Source: an uncultured Actinomycetes bacterium (GTDB lineage: Bacteria; Actinomycetota; Actinomycetes; Nanopelagicales; Nanopelagicaceae). From it: a stretch of 6,580 nt of DNA. The notes under the pieces were generated by a model. The model ran no database searches. It was given only the letters and a program-made list of their open reading frames with translations, and was not told where the DNA came from. The DNA is taken from positions 1-6,580 of the forward strand of contig CAIPLJ010000022.1 of NCBI GenBank assembly GCA_903865885.1. The letters run 5' to 3'. Below, one piece after another: positions 1 to 6,469 of the stretch; the stretch's first letter is position 1, and each line of letters begins with the position of its first letter. The position numbers and the translations under genes are program-made.

Positions 1-1063
1 ACAAAATAGTGACGCCATATTTTTCGATGATTTCGAAGATGCGTCCCTTGTGTGGAGTATCAGGTGTGCCTTCATAAATAACTTGAGTTGCGCCATTAAT
101 TAGTGGTCCATAAACCGTGTATGAATGGCCAGTAATCCAACCGATATCGGCGGTGCACCAATAGACATCTTTAGTTGGCTTGATGTCGAAGACAACTTTG
201 TGCGTGTAGGCAACCTGCGTTAGATAACCACCGGTTGTATGAAAAATTCCCTTTGGTTTTGCGGTTGTACCCGATGTATACAAGATGAAGAGCGGGTGCT
301 CGCTATCGAAGAATTCAGGTGTGTGCGTTGGCTGTTGTGGATCTACAAGGTCATGCCACCACACATCGCGGCCTTCGACCCATGAAGTCTCTTGTCCGGT
401 GCGCTTTACAACGATTACTTTTTCAACATGTGTCTGACCTTTGAGCGCGTCGTCTACTGCTGGCTTAAGCGCAAAAGATGCACCTTTTCTAAATCCGCCA
501 TCTGAAGTAATAACCAACTTTGCATCGGCATCTTGAATACGTGAGAGCAGCGCATCTGCAGAGAATCCACCGAAGACCACTGAGTGGATTGCGCCAATTC
601 GTGCACATGCAAGCATTGCGACAACCGCTTCAGGAATGAGAGGCATATAAATTGCAACGCGATCTCCGGACTTAATTCCAATGGATCTCAGAGCATTTGA
701 AGCTTTACATACATCAGAGAGTAAATCGGCATAAGAAATTGTTCGGGTATCGCCCGGTTCGCCTTCAAAGTGAAAGGCAGTGCGACTTCCATTGCCATCA
801 GCAATGTGGCGATCAAGTGCCGAAACTGTTGCATTGAGTTTTCCACCAACAAACCATTTGGCATAGGGAGATTCCCACTCGAGGGTCTTATCCCACTTCT
901 TCTCCCATGTAAGTGCCTGCGCCTGCTTCTCCCAAAATGCGAGTCGATCCTTATCGGCCTCGGCATAAAGTTCGACCTTCGCATTTGACTGCGCGGCAAA
1001 TTCTGTAGTGGGTAAGAAGGAACGATCTTCGGTCGAAAGATTTTCAATGGAATCAGATGCCAT
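1..1063 (-). CDS. acs: Acetyl-CoA synthetase (AMP-forming), N-terminal 354 residues, cut by the window edge
   Basis: This enzyme activates acetate to acetyl-CoA through acetyl-AMP, in the cytoplasm. The minus-strand frame is open from ATG 1063-1061 to the left edge, with no stop in 354 codons. The Acs family is about 650 residues, so roughly the first half is present. Residues 1-75 resemble the Acs N-terminal cap (ELYAEADKDRLAFWEKQA). The adenylate-forming A3 loop, YTSGTTAKPKG, is at 262-272. WCTADIGWITGHSY at 302-315 is the Acs-type acetate-pocket segment; by recalled Salmonella numbering it carries I310 and T311 where that enzyme has V310 and T311. GGFRKG near 189-194 stands where many Acs have VRGGR. 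The ATG is the only in-frame ATG downstream of a TAA near 1105. I see no strong SD before it, so initiation may be weak or on a short leader. The catalytic C-terminal part lies outside the window. A propionyl-CoA synthetase is less likely but cannot be fully excluded without it. Confidence 0.93.
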   Translation of the reverse strand, partial: MASDSIENLSTEDRSFLPTTEFAAQSNAKVELYAEADKDRLAFWEKQAQALTWEKKWDKTLEWESPYAKWFVGGKLNATVSALDRHIADGNGSRTAFHFEGEPGDTRTISYADLLSDVCKASNALRSIGIKSGDRVAIYMPLIPEAVVAMLACARIGAIHSVVFGGFSADALLSRIQDADAKLVITSDGGFRKGASFALKPAVDDALKGQTHVEKVIVVKRTGQETSWVEGRDVWWHDLVDPQQPTHTPEFFDSEHPLFILYTSGTTAKPKGIFHTTGGYLTQVAYTHKVVFDIKPTKDVYWCTADIGWITGHSYTVYGPLINGATQVIYEGTPDTPHKGRIFEIIEKYGVTIL

Positions 1064-1116
1064 GTCGTTGAGGTTACCGCTGAAGAGCTGCTTTTTAAAG
1101 GATTACTTATCAACAG

Positions 1117-1134
1117 ATGAGTGCAAATGCTCAT
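1117..1134. promoter_or_regulatory. Candidate operator-like dyad in the divergent acs/small-ORF intergenic region
   Basis: ATGAG at 1117-1121 and CTCAT at 1130-1134 are perfect inverted half-sites separated by 8 nt, giving an 18-bp dyad. It lies about 54-71 nt upstream of the acs start codon and about 70-85 nt upstream of the small ORF, where a shared operator would be expected. Just to its right, ATCTGC is repeated directly at 1135-1140 and 1149-1154. I cannot match either to a known regulator, and a 5-bp half-site can arise by chance. No convincing -35/-10 pair was found for either divergent gene. Confidence 0.2.
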
Positions 1135-1190
1135 ATCTGCAATTCACGATCTGCCAATAATGCGCACCTTCGCACAACGATCAATAAATG

Positions 1191-1197
1191 AAAGGAG
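1191..1197 (+). promoter_or_regulatory. Strong Shine-Dalgarno sequence of the 33-codon ORF
   Basis: AAAGGAG ends 4 nt before ATG 1202. It is the best SD match in the 1064-1448 intergenic region. It selects ATG 1202 over the upstream in-frame GTG 1121, ATG 1127 and ATG 1160, none of which has a comparable SD. Confidence 0.55.
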
Positions 1198-1201
1198 AAA
1201 A

Positions 1202-1303
1202 ATGACAGTTTCAGCATTTATTGCAATTTTGCTCAAGGTGCTCAGTAGCCCTGCCCTTTTAGCCGGCCTTATCGCCGCGCTTCAGAAAATCCTTCATCCA
1301 TAA
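1202..1303 (+). CDS. Small hydrophobic, basic peptide of 33 residues, unrecognised
   Basis: The ORF runs from ATG 1202 to TAA 1301-1303. I do not recognise a family. The peptide has 8 Leu and 6 Ala, no acidic residue, and positive charge from K12, K29 and H32. Its hydrophobic stretch, residues 5-27, is interrupted by K12 and by S15-S16-P17, then continues as ALLAGLIAAL. It could be a short membrane-spanning or surface-lying amphipathic helix. Size and shape recall Fst/Ldr-type type I toxins, which have a Pro and a nearby Gly in one membrane segment. However, the Pro-to-Gly spacing here is 5 residues, not the 4 I recall, and the charged C-terminal tail is missing. Other options are a leader peptide for fba, a membrane micropeptide, or a chance ORF. 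The strong SD is the main support for translation. It lies in the gap between acs (opposite strand) and fba (same strand, 145 nt downstream), followed by a stem-loop. Confidence 0.45.
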   Translation: MTVSAFIAILLKVLSSPALLAGLIAALQKILHP

Positions 1304-1312
1304 GGCTCAATG

Positions 1313-1367
1313 CCCCTTACCTCTCGCGTATTCAGTGCGCCGATTTTTCATACGCGAGGGTAGGTGG
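1313..1367 (+). terminator. Long imperfect stem-loop after the small ORF; possible terminator or leader structure
   Basis: CTCGCGTAT at 1323-1331 pairs perfectly with ATACGCGAG at 1350-1358, around an 18-nt loop. With T1322 bulged, the stem extends outward: CCCCTTACC at 1313-1321 pairs with GGTAGGTGG at 1359-1367, with one G-T wobble and one mismatch. The total is about 17 pairs. No T-run follows on either strand (the plus strand continues TTGGATTAGG), so it is not a textbook intrinsic terminator. It sits 9 nt after the small ORF's stop and 81 nt before fba. It could therefore end the small transcript, protect an RNA 3' end, or be part of the fba leader. The structure is clear; the function is inferred. 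Confidence 0.4.
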
Positions 1368-1394
1368 TTGGATTAGGCGTAAGCCTCACTTAGA

Positions 1395-1440
1395 CCCAAT
1401 GGTGCGTCAGAGCGTTTACACACAGTTCTAGACAATTGGG
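1395..1440 (+). promoter_or_regulatory. Inverted repeat in the fba leader overlapping its ribosome binding site
   Basis: CCCAAT at 1395-1400 is the exact inverted complement of ATTGGG at 1435-1440. The right arm contains most of the fba SD (GGGAG, 1438-1442, 6 nt before ATG 1449). If both arms are in the transcript, pairing would partly hide the SD. The enclosed 34 nt shows no stable helix by eye, which weakens the idea. A small hairpin, AGGC-GTAA-GCCT, lies just upstream at 1375-1386. No confident fba promoter was found between 1304 and 1448. Confidence 0.22.
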
Positions 1441-1448
1441 AGCATCAG

Positions 1449-2483
1449 ATGCCAATAGCAACCCCTGAAGTGTATGCAGCAATGTTGGACCGCGCTAAGG
1501 CCGGATCATTTGCATATCCAGCAATCAACGTTTCATCATCACAGACACTTATCGGTGCAATTCGTGGATTCGCAGAAGCAGAATCAGATGGAATCATTCA
1601 ATTTTCTTGGGGTGGAGCTGAATACGCTTCAGGCTCAACTGTAAAGAACATGGTCGATGGCGCAGTTGCGCTCGCAGAATTCGCACACGTTGTTGCAAAG
1701 AATTACAACGTAAATATTGGACTTCACACTGATCACTGCCCAAAGGAGAAGCTCGACGGCTTTATGCGTCCACTTCTTGAGATAGGTGCACAGCGCGTTA
1801 GAGATGGCAAGCAGCCATTGTTCAACTCACATATGTGGGATGGATCAGCGGTTGATATGCCAGAGAACATGAAAGTTGCTCGCGAACTTCTCGATAAATC
1901 AGTTGCAGCGAACACAGTTCTTGAAATCGAAATCGGCGTTGTTGGTGGAGAAGAAGATGGCGTCGAAGCAAAGCACGATGCAAAGCTCTACTCAACTCCT
2001 GAAGACGCACTTCTAACAATTGAAACACTTGGGCACGATGCAAAAGCTCGCTACATGGTGGCAGCAACATTCGGAAACGTCCACGGTGTTTATAAGCCAG
2101 GAAATGTTGTATTGCAGCCAAAGATTCTTAAAACTCTCCAAGATGCAGTTGCAGCAAAGCTTGGTCTTCCAGCAGGAAGTAAGCCAATGGACCTCGTATT
2201 CCACGGTGGTTCTGGCTCACTTCTCTCAGAAATTCGTGAATCACTTGACTACGGTGTAATTAAGATGAATATCGATACAGATACTCAGTACGCATTCACT
2301 CGTCCAGTTGCTGATTACATGTTGAAGAACTACGACGGCGTTCTCAAGATTGATGGAGAAGTTGGAGTAAAGAAGATTTACGATCCACGTGCGTGGGGTA
2401 AAGCTGCAGAAGCAGGAATCGCTGCACGAATTGGCGAAGCTTGTGAAGATCTTCGTTCAACCGGTACATCACTTCTCAAGTAA
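1449..2483 (+). CDS. fba: Class II (metal-dependent) fructose-bisphosphate aldolase
   Basis: This cytoplasmic enzyme reversibly cleaves fructose 1,6-bisphosphate to dihydroxyacetone phosphate and glyceraldehyde 3-phosphate, in glycolysis and gluconeogenesis. The protein has 344 residues, the same length as the mycobacterial enzyme as I recall it, and the same opening MPIATPEVYA supports the start. HTDHCPK at 93-99 supplies catalytic D95 and metal ligand H96. EIGVVGGEEDG at 161-171 supplies E161 and the proton-donor-type E169. NVHGVY holds ligand H212, FHGGSGS at 251-257 holds ligand H252, and KMNIDTDTQYAF at 272-283 is the phosphate-site region. All expected active-site residues are present. 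The SD is GGGAG, 6 nt before the ATG. It appears to be the first gene of the plus-strand run leading into purA 32 nt downstream. A tagatose-bisphosphate aldolase is a distant alternative, unlikely given the close match to Fba. Confidence 0.97.
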   Translation: MPIATPEVYAAMLDRAKAGSFAYPAINVSSSQTLIGAIRGFAEAESDGIIQFSWGGAEYASGSTVKNMVDGAVALAEFAHVVAKNYNVNIGLHTDHCPKEKLDGFMRPLLEIGAQRVRDGKQPLFNSHMWDGSAVDMPENMKVARELLDKSVAANTVLEIEIGVVGGEEDGVEAKHDAKLYSTPEDALLTIETLGHDAKARYMVAATFGNVHGVYKPGNVVLQPKILKTLQDAVAAKLGLPAGSKPMDLVFHGGSGSLLSEIRESLDYGVIKMNIDTDTQYAFTRPVADYMLKNYDGVLKIDGEVGVKKIYDPRAWGKAAEAGIAARIGEACEDLRSTGTSLLK

Positions 2484-2515
2484 TTAACTAACTACGAGTC
2501 GGAGAGGCTTTATCC

Positions 2516-3799
2516 ATGCCTGCATTAGTACTACTGGGAGCTCAGTGGGGCGACGAAGGCAAGGGTAAAGCTACCGATTTGTTGGGCGATCGCGTTGATT
2601 ATGTAGTTCGTTATCAAGGTGGCAATAACGCAGGACACACAGTTGTCATTGGTGATCAGAAGTATGCACTTCACTTACTTCCATCTGGAATTCTCTCTCC
2701 TAACGTAATTCCAGTAATCGCAAATGGTGTCGTCATTGACCCAGGTGTATTGCTTGAAGAAATTAAAGGACTTACAGAGCGCGGAATCGATTGCAGTAAG
2801 TTAGTGATTTCAACGAACGCGCACTTAATTACTCCGTACCACCGCACCATCGATAAAGTCTCAGAGCGTTTCTTGGGTAAATCAAAGATCGGAACAACAG
2901 GTCGTGGAATCGGACCTGCATATGCCGACAAGATCAACCGCATCGGTATTCGCGTACAGGATCTCTTTGATCCATCAATCTTGCGCCAGAAGATTGAAGG
3001 CGCGCTACGCGATAAGAATCAAGTACTTATCAAAGTCTTTAACCGTAAAGATATTGAAGTAGAAGATGTTCTCCAGGAGTATTTGGCATATGCAGAAATT
3101 TTGCGTCCATATGTAGCAGATACAGTGTTATTGCTCGATAACGCTTTGAAGGCTGGAAAGCGCGTACTTCTCGAAGGTTCGCAAGGAACACTTCTCGATG
3201 TTGATCACGGTACTTATCCATTCGTTACATCATCAAACCCAACTGCTGGCGGTGCATGTACAGGTTCTGGAATCGGACCAACGAAGATTGATCGCGTCAT
3301 CGGAATCGTTAAGGCTTACACAACTCGTGTTGGATCTGGACCATTCCCTACTGAACTCTTCGATGAAGATGGCGAAAAACTTCGCACCATTGGTGGCGAA
3401 GTTGGTGTCACAACAGGTCGCGCACGTCGTTGCGGTTGGTATGACGCACCCATCGCACGTTATGCAGTACGTGTAAACGGACTGACAGATTTCTTCCTCA
3501 CTAAGCTCGACGTTCTTACAGGCTGGGATCAAATTCCAGTCTGTGTTGCATATGAAATCGATGGAAAGCGCGTTGAGGAACTTCCTGCTTCACAATCTGA
3601 CTTCCACCATGCAAAGCCAATTTACGAATATCTTCCAGGTTGGAAAGAAGATATCTCTGGCGCCAAGAAGCTAAGCGATCTTCCTAAGAATGCACAGGAT
3701 TACATCACCTTCCTCGAAAAGATTTCAGGTGCACCAATGAGCGCCATCGGCGTAGGTCCCGGGCGCACCCAGACAATTGTTGTCAAGGATTTCATCTAA
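2516..3799 (+). CDS. purA: Adenylosuccinate synthetase
   Basis: PurA condenses IMP with aspartate using GTP, giving adenylosuccinate, the first committed step from IMP to AMP. The 427 residues are close to the usual 430 or so. WGDEGKGK at 11-18 is the GTP-binding loop with catalytic D13, and GGNNAGHT at 35-42 carries catalytic H41. IGTTGRGIGPAY at 125-136 lies in the IMP site. GVTTGRARRCGW at 297-308 is the aspartate-binding loop. TKLDVLTG at 329-336 is the guanine-recognition segment, and GVGPGRTQTI at 412-421 is the C-terminal signature. The start is supported by GGAGAGG at 2501-2507, 8 nt before the ATG. It follows fba by 32 nt and precedes purD by 3 nt, so it is probably co-transcribed with both. 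No lesion or odd residue was seen. Confidence 0.98.
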   Translation: MPALVLLGAQWGDEGKGKATDLLGDRVDYVVRYQGGNNAGHTVVIGDQKYALHLLPSGILSPNVIPVIANGVVIDPGVLLEEIKGLTERGIDCSKLVISTNAHLITPYHRTIDKVSERFLGKSKIGTTGRGIGPAYADKINRIGIRVQDLFDPSILRQKIEGALRDKNQVLIKVFNRKDIEVEDVLQEYLAYAEILRPYVADTVLLLDNALKAGKRVLLEGSQGTLLDVDHGTYPFVTSSNPTAGGACTGSGIGPTKIDRVIGIVKAYTTRVGSGPFPTELFDEDGEKLRTIGGEVGVTTGRARRCGWYDAPIARYAVRVNGLTDFFLTKLDVLTGWDQIPVCVAYEIDGKRVEELPASQSDFHHAKPIYEYLPGWKEDISGAKKLSDLPKNAQDYITFLEKISGAPMSAIGVGPGRTQTIVVKDFI

Positions 3800-3802
3800 G
3801 CC

Positions 3803-5047
3803 ATGAAAATCCTCCTAGTCGGAAGCGGTGGTCGCGAACACGCACTCGCACTAGGACTCAAAGCAGATAAAAGTTGTACTGAACTTCATGTTGCTCCCGG
3901 TAATCCTGGAATCGCGACTCTTGCAACGATTCATCCACTAGCGATTACAGATAACAATGCAATCTGCGAACTTGCACAGAAGTTATCTGTAGACCTCGTC
4001 GTTATTGGTCCTGAAGTGCCTTTAGTAAATGGAGCTGCAGATGTATTACGTAGCGCAGGTTTTGCTGTCTTTGGGCCATCGAAGGCAGCTGCACAACTTG
4101 AAGGGTCGAAAGATTTCGCTAAAGGTGTCATGCGCGATGCTGGCGTTCCTACCGCGCGAAGCTTTACCTGCACCCAAGAATCTGAAATCGAGAGAGCACT
4201 TGATGCATTTGGTGCGCCCTACGTTGTTAAAGATGATGGGCTAGCTGCCGGTAAAGGTGTTGTTGTTACTAATGATCGCCACGTAGCGCTCGATCATGCA
4301 CGTGCATGTTCACGTGTTGTCATCGAGGAATATCTGGCGGGCCCAGAAATATCACTCTTTGGTATCTCTGATGGCCGCAATATTTTGCCAATGCAACCTG
4401 CGCAAGATTTCAAACGAGCATTTGATGGCGATGAAGGTCCCAACACTGGCGGAATGGGCGCTTATTCACCACTTCCGTGGGCGCCCGATGACATCGTTGA
4501 AGAGACATACGAGAAAGTATTGGCACCTGTCATTGCCGAAATGGCAGCGCGTGGAACACCATTTATCGGTTTGCTCTATGCAGGTTTAGCCCTGACCGAT
4601 GAAGGAATTCGCGTCATCGAATTTAATGCGCGATTCGGAGATCCCGAAACTCAAGTGTTGATTCCACTGTTGATGACACCGCTAGCCACACTTCTCTACA
4701 AGGCTGCGACAGATAATTTAGATGATGCAGTTCTGCAATGGCGTGATGAAAGTGCAGTAACCGTTGTTCTTGCATCACAGGGTTATCCAGAATCTCCTAA
4801 AACTGGCTCTGTAATTTCTTCAATTCCCATTATTGAAAATTCTCAGGTTTTTCATGCGGGGACAGCACTCAATGGTGACTCACTCCTTTCAACAGGAGGT
4901 CGAGTCTTAACTGTGACCGGAACGGGTGCGGATCTGACTGAAGCCCGCGACCGCGCATACCGCGCAATCTCACAGATTGACCTTGAAGGATCTTTCTACC
5001 GCTCTGATATCGCGCTCAATGCGTCGGTCGCTGAGAAGGGCAATTAA
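3803..5047 (+). CDS. purD: Phosphoribosylamine-glycine ligase (GAR synthetase)
   Basis: PurD joins glycine to 5-phosphoribosylamine with ATP, making GAR in the second step of de novo purine synthesis. The 414 residues fit a stand-alone bacterial PurD (about 420-430), with no fused PurM or PurN domain. GSGGREHAL at 8-16 is the N-terminal phosphate-binding signature. FGPSKAAAQLEGSKDFAK at 90-107 opens the ATP-grasp region. VVKDDGLAAGKGV at 141-153 is the ATP-binding loop; the usual A before DGLAAGKG is D here. DEGPNTGGMGAYSP at 210-223 and EFNARFGDPETQ at 273-284 are the PurD signature and the metal/ATP-binding residues. The ATG lies 3 nt after the purA stop. The nearest SD-like AAGGA, inside the end of purA, is 13 nt away, so translation probably depends on coupling to purA. 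The stop directly abuts the listed purB ATG. Confidence 0.97.
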   Translation: MKILLVGSGGREHALALGLKADKSCTELHVAPGNPGIATLATIHPLAITDNNAICELAQKLSVDLVVIGPEVPLVNGAADVLRSAGFAVFGPSKAAAQLEGSKDFAKGVMRDAGVPTARSFTCTQESEIERALDAFGAPYVVKDDGLAAGKGVVVTNDRHVALDHARACSRVVIEEYLAGPEISLFGISDGRNILPMQPAQDFKRAFDGDEGPNTGGMGAYSPLPWAPDDIVEETYEKVLAPVIAEMAARGTPFIGLLYAGLALTDEGIRVIEFNARFGDPETQVLIPLLMTPLATLLYKAATDNLDDAVLQWRDESAVTVVLASQGYPESPKTGSVISSIPIIENSQVFHAGTALNGDSLLSTGGRVLTVTGTGADLTEARDRAYRAISQIDLEGSFYRSDIALNASVAEKGN

Positions 5048-6469
5048 ATGAGGGAGAATGCACCAGTGAGCGTATTAGCTGATCGTTATGCATCGAAAGA
5101 GATGCGACAAGTCTTTGCGCCAGAAGAGAAAATTATCGCCGAACGCAAGTTGTGGCTTGCAGTTGCTCGCGCGCAATCAAAGCTCGGACATCCAATTTCA
5201 GATGCAGTCATTGCTGATTATGAAAAGGTATTAACAACGGTTGATTTAGCATCCATCGATGCGCGCGAAAAAGTTACGCGCCATGATGTCAAAGCACGTA
5301 TCGAAGAGTTCAATGCACTTGCAGGACACGAAGCAATTCATGCAGGAATGACAAGCCGCGATCTCACAGAAAATATTGAAGCACTTCAAGTTCGCGATGG
5401 GCTTGCAATTGTTCATAACAAAACAGTTGCTCTTCTTGCCGCCCTTGGCGTTAAAGCTGCTCAGTATTCAGATCAACCAATCGCTGGTCGTTCACATAAT
5501 GTGCCAGCACAGATCACCACACTCGGAAAACGTTTTGCCTCCGCTGCTGAAGAACTCCTTTATGCATACGAGCGACTTGCATCTCTGCAGAGTCGTTACC
5601 CAATGCGCGGAATCAAGGGTCCTGTTGGAACTGCGCAAGATTCAATAGATTTGCTCGGATCGACTGATGCGCATCAATCACTCGAAGCAGCCATTGCAAA
5701 AGAGCTTGGATTTGATCGCGTTCTCGATTCAACTGGCCAGATCTATCCACGATCACTCGATTACGAAGTCCTAACAACACTTGTTCAGCTAGCAGCATCA
5801 CCATCTTCACTTGCAACTTCTATTCGCCTCATGGCAGGTGCGGAACTTGTCACTGAAGGATTTAAGGCTGGCCAAGTTGGATCATCTGCAATGCCACACA
5901 AGATGAATACACGTTCATGCGAACGCGTTAATGGCCTTACCGTTATTTTGCGTGGCTATGCATCGATGGTCTCTGAACTTGCTGGAAACCAGTGGAATGA
6001 AGGCGATGTTTCATGCAGCGTCGTTCGCCGCGTTGCACTTCCTGATGCTTTCTATGCGATGGATGGATTGCTAGAAACAATGCTGACAGTGCTCAACGAA
6101 TTCGGAGCATTTCCTGCAGTTATCTCGACAGAGCTCGAGCGCTATCTACCGTTCCTTGCAACGACAAAGATTTTAATGGCATCAGTGAAAGCTGGAGTTG
6201 GTCGCGAAGTTGCACATGAGGCGATCAAAGAGCATGCAGTCGCTGCGGCACTTGGTATGCGCGAAGGCAGAGCAAATAATTTCCTTGATGCAATTGCAGG
6301 CGATGCTCGCATTCCATTTAAACGCGCAGAACTTGATGCGCTGATTGGTAACCCACTTGAATTTACTGGCGATGCTCGCCAACAAGTAGCACGAGTTGTT
6401 AGTCGCATCGACGCGATTACATCCGCGCACCCTGCCGCAGCGCAGTACAAACCCGGCTCTATCAGGTGA
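5048..6469 (+). CDS. purB: Adenylosuccinate lyase
   Basis: PurB removes fumarate twice in purine synthesis: SAICAR to AICAR, and adenylosuccinate to AMP. It is a homotetramer of the fumarase/aspartase superfamily. The 473 residues match the longer actinobacterial form. GMTSRDLTEN at 100-109 is conserved block 1. GRSHNVPAQITTLGK at 147-161 is block 2, with catalytic H150. GQVGSSAMPHKMN at 275-287 is the mobile signature loop with catalytic serine S279 or S280. EGDVSCSVVRRVALPDA at 318-334 follows. The start is uncertain. ATG 5048 abuts the purD stop and has AAGGG 7 nt upstream. In-frame GTG 5066, preceded by AGGGAG, would give a protein beginning MSVLADRYASKEM, closer to family N-termini. The TGA overlaps the purC start. 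Confidence 0.96.
   Translation: MRENAPVSVLADRYASKEMRQVFAPEEKIIAERKLWLAVARAQSKLGHPISDAVIADYEKVLTTVDLASIDAREKVTRHDVKARIEEFNALAGHEAIHAGMTSRDLTENIEALQVRDGLAIVHNKTVALLAALGVKAAQYSDQPIAGRSHNVPAQITTLGKRFASAAEELLYAYERLASLQSRYPMRGIKGPVGTAQDSIDLLGSTDAHQSLEAAIAKELGFDRVLDSTGQIYPRSLDYEVLTTLVQLAASPSSLATSIRLMAGAELVTEGFKAGQVGSSAMPHKMNTRSCERVNGLTVILRGYASMVSELAGNQWNEGDVSCSVVRRVALPDAFYAMDGLLETMLTVLNEFGAFPAVISTELERYLPFLATTKILMASVKAGVGREVAHEAIKEHAVAAALGMREGRANNFLDAIAGDARIPFKRAELDALIGNPLEFTGDARQQVARVVSRIDAITSAHPAAAQYKPGSIR
5051..5056 (+). promoter_or_regulatory. Alternative Shine-Dalgarno sequence for a downstream GTG start of purB
   Basis: AGGGAG lies 9 nt before GTG 5066, inside the first codons of the ATG 5048 reading frame. 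Use of GTG 5066 would shorten PurB by 6 residues and leave an 18-nt gap after purD. The competing SD for ATG 5048 is AAGGG at 5036-5040. Sequence alone does not settle the choice. Confidence 0.35.

Noticed and set aside
688..1134. 148-codon minus-strand ORF overlapping the acs start region
   Set aside because: It lies out of frame with acs, whose frame gives clear Acs motifs throughout. The alternate translation is Ser/Arg/Pro-rich with no recognisable domain.
1121..1303. 60-codon version of the micro-ORF starting at GTG 1121
   Set aside because: There is no SD at the upstream starts, the added residues would overlap the acs control region, and the strong SD points to ATG 1202.
1368..1396. 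TTGGAT...TAGACC as a -35/-10 promoter for fba
   Set aside because: The spacing is acceptable at 17 nt, but the -10 hexamer matches poorly, so it is no better than chance.
1305..1448. Possible tRNA or other known structured RNA gene around the stem-loop
   Set aside because: No cloverleaf, no GGTTCGA-type T-arm and no CCA-proximal acceptor pairing was found. The hairpin alone does not match any RNA family I can name.
3233..3532. 99-codon minus-strand ORF rich in Cys and Thr inside purA
   Set aside because: It is antisense to conserved purA active-site segments. The Cys/Thr content comes from complementing Gly, Ala and Arg codons.
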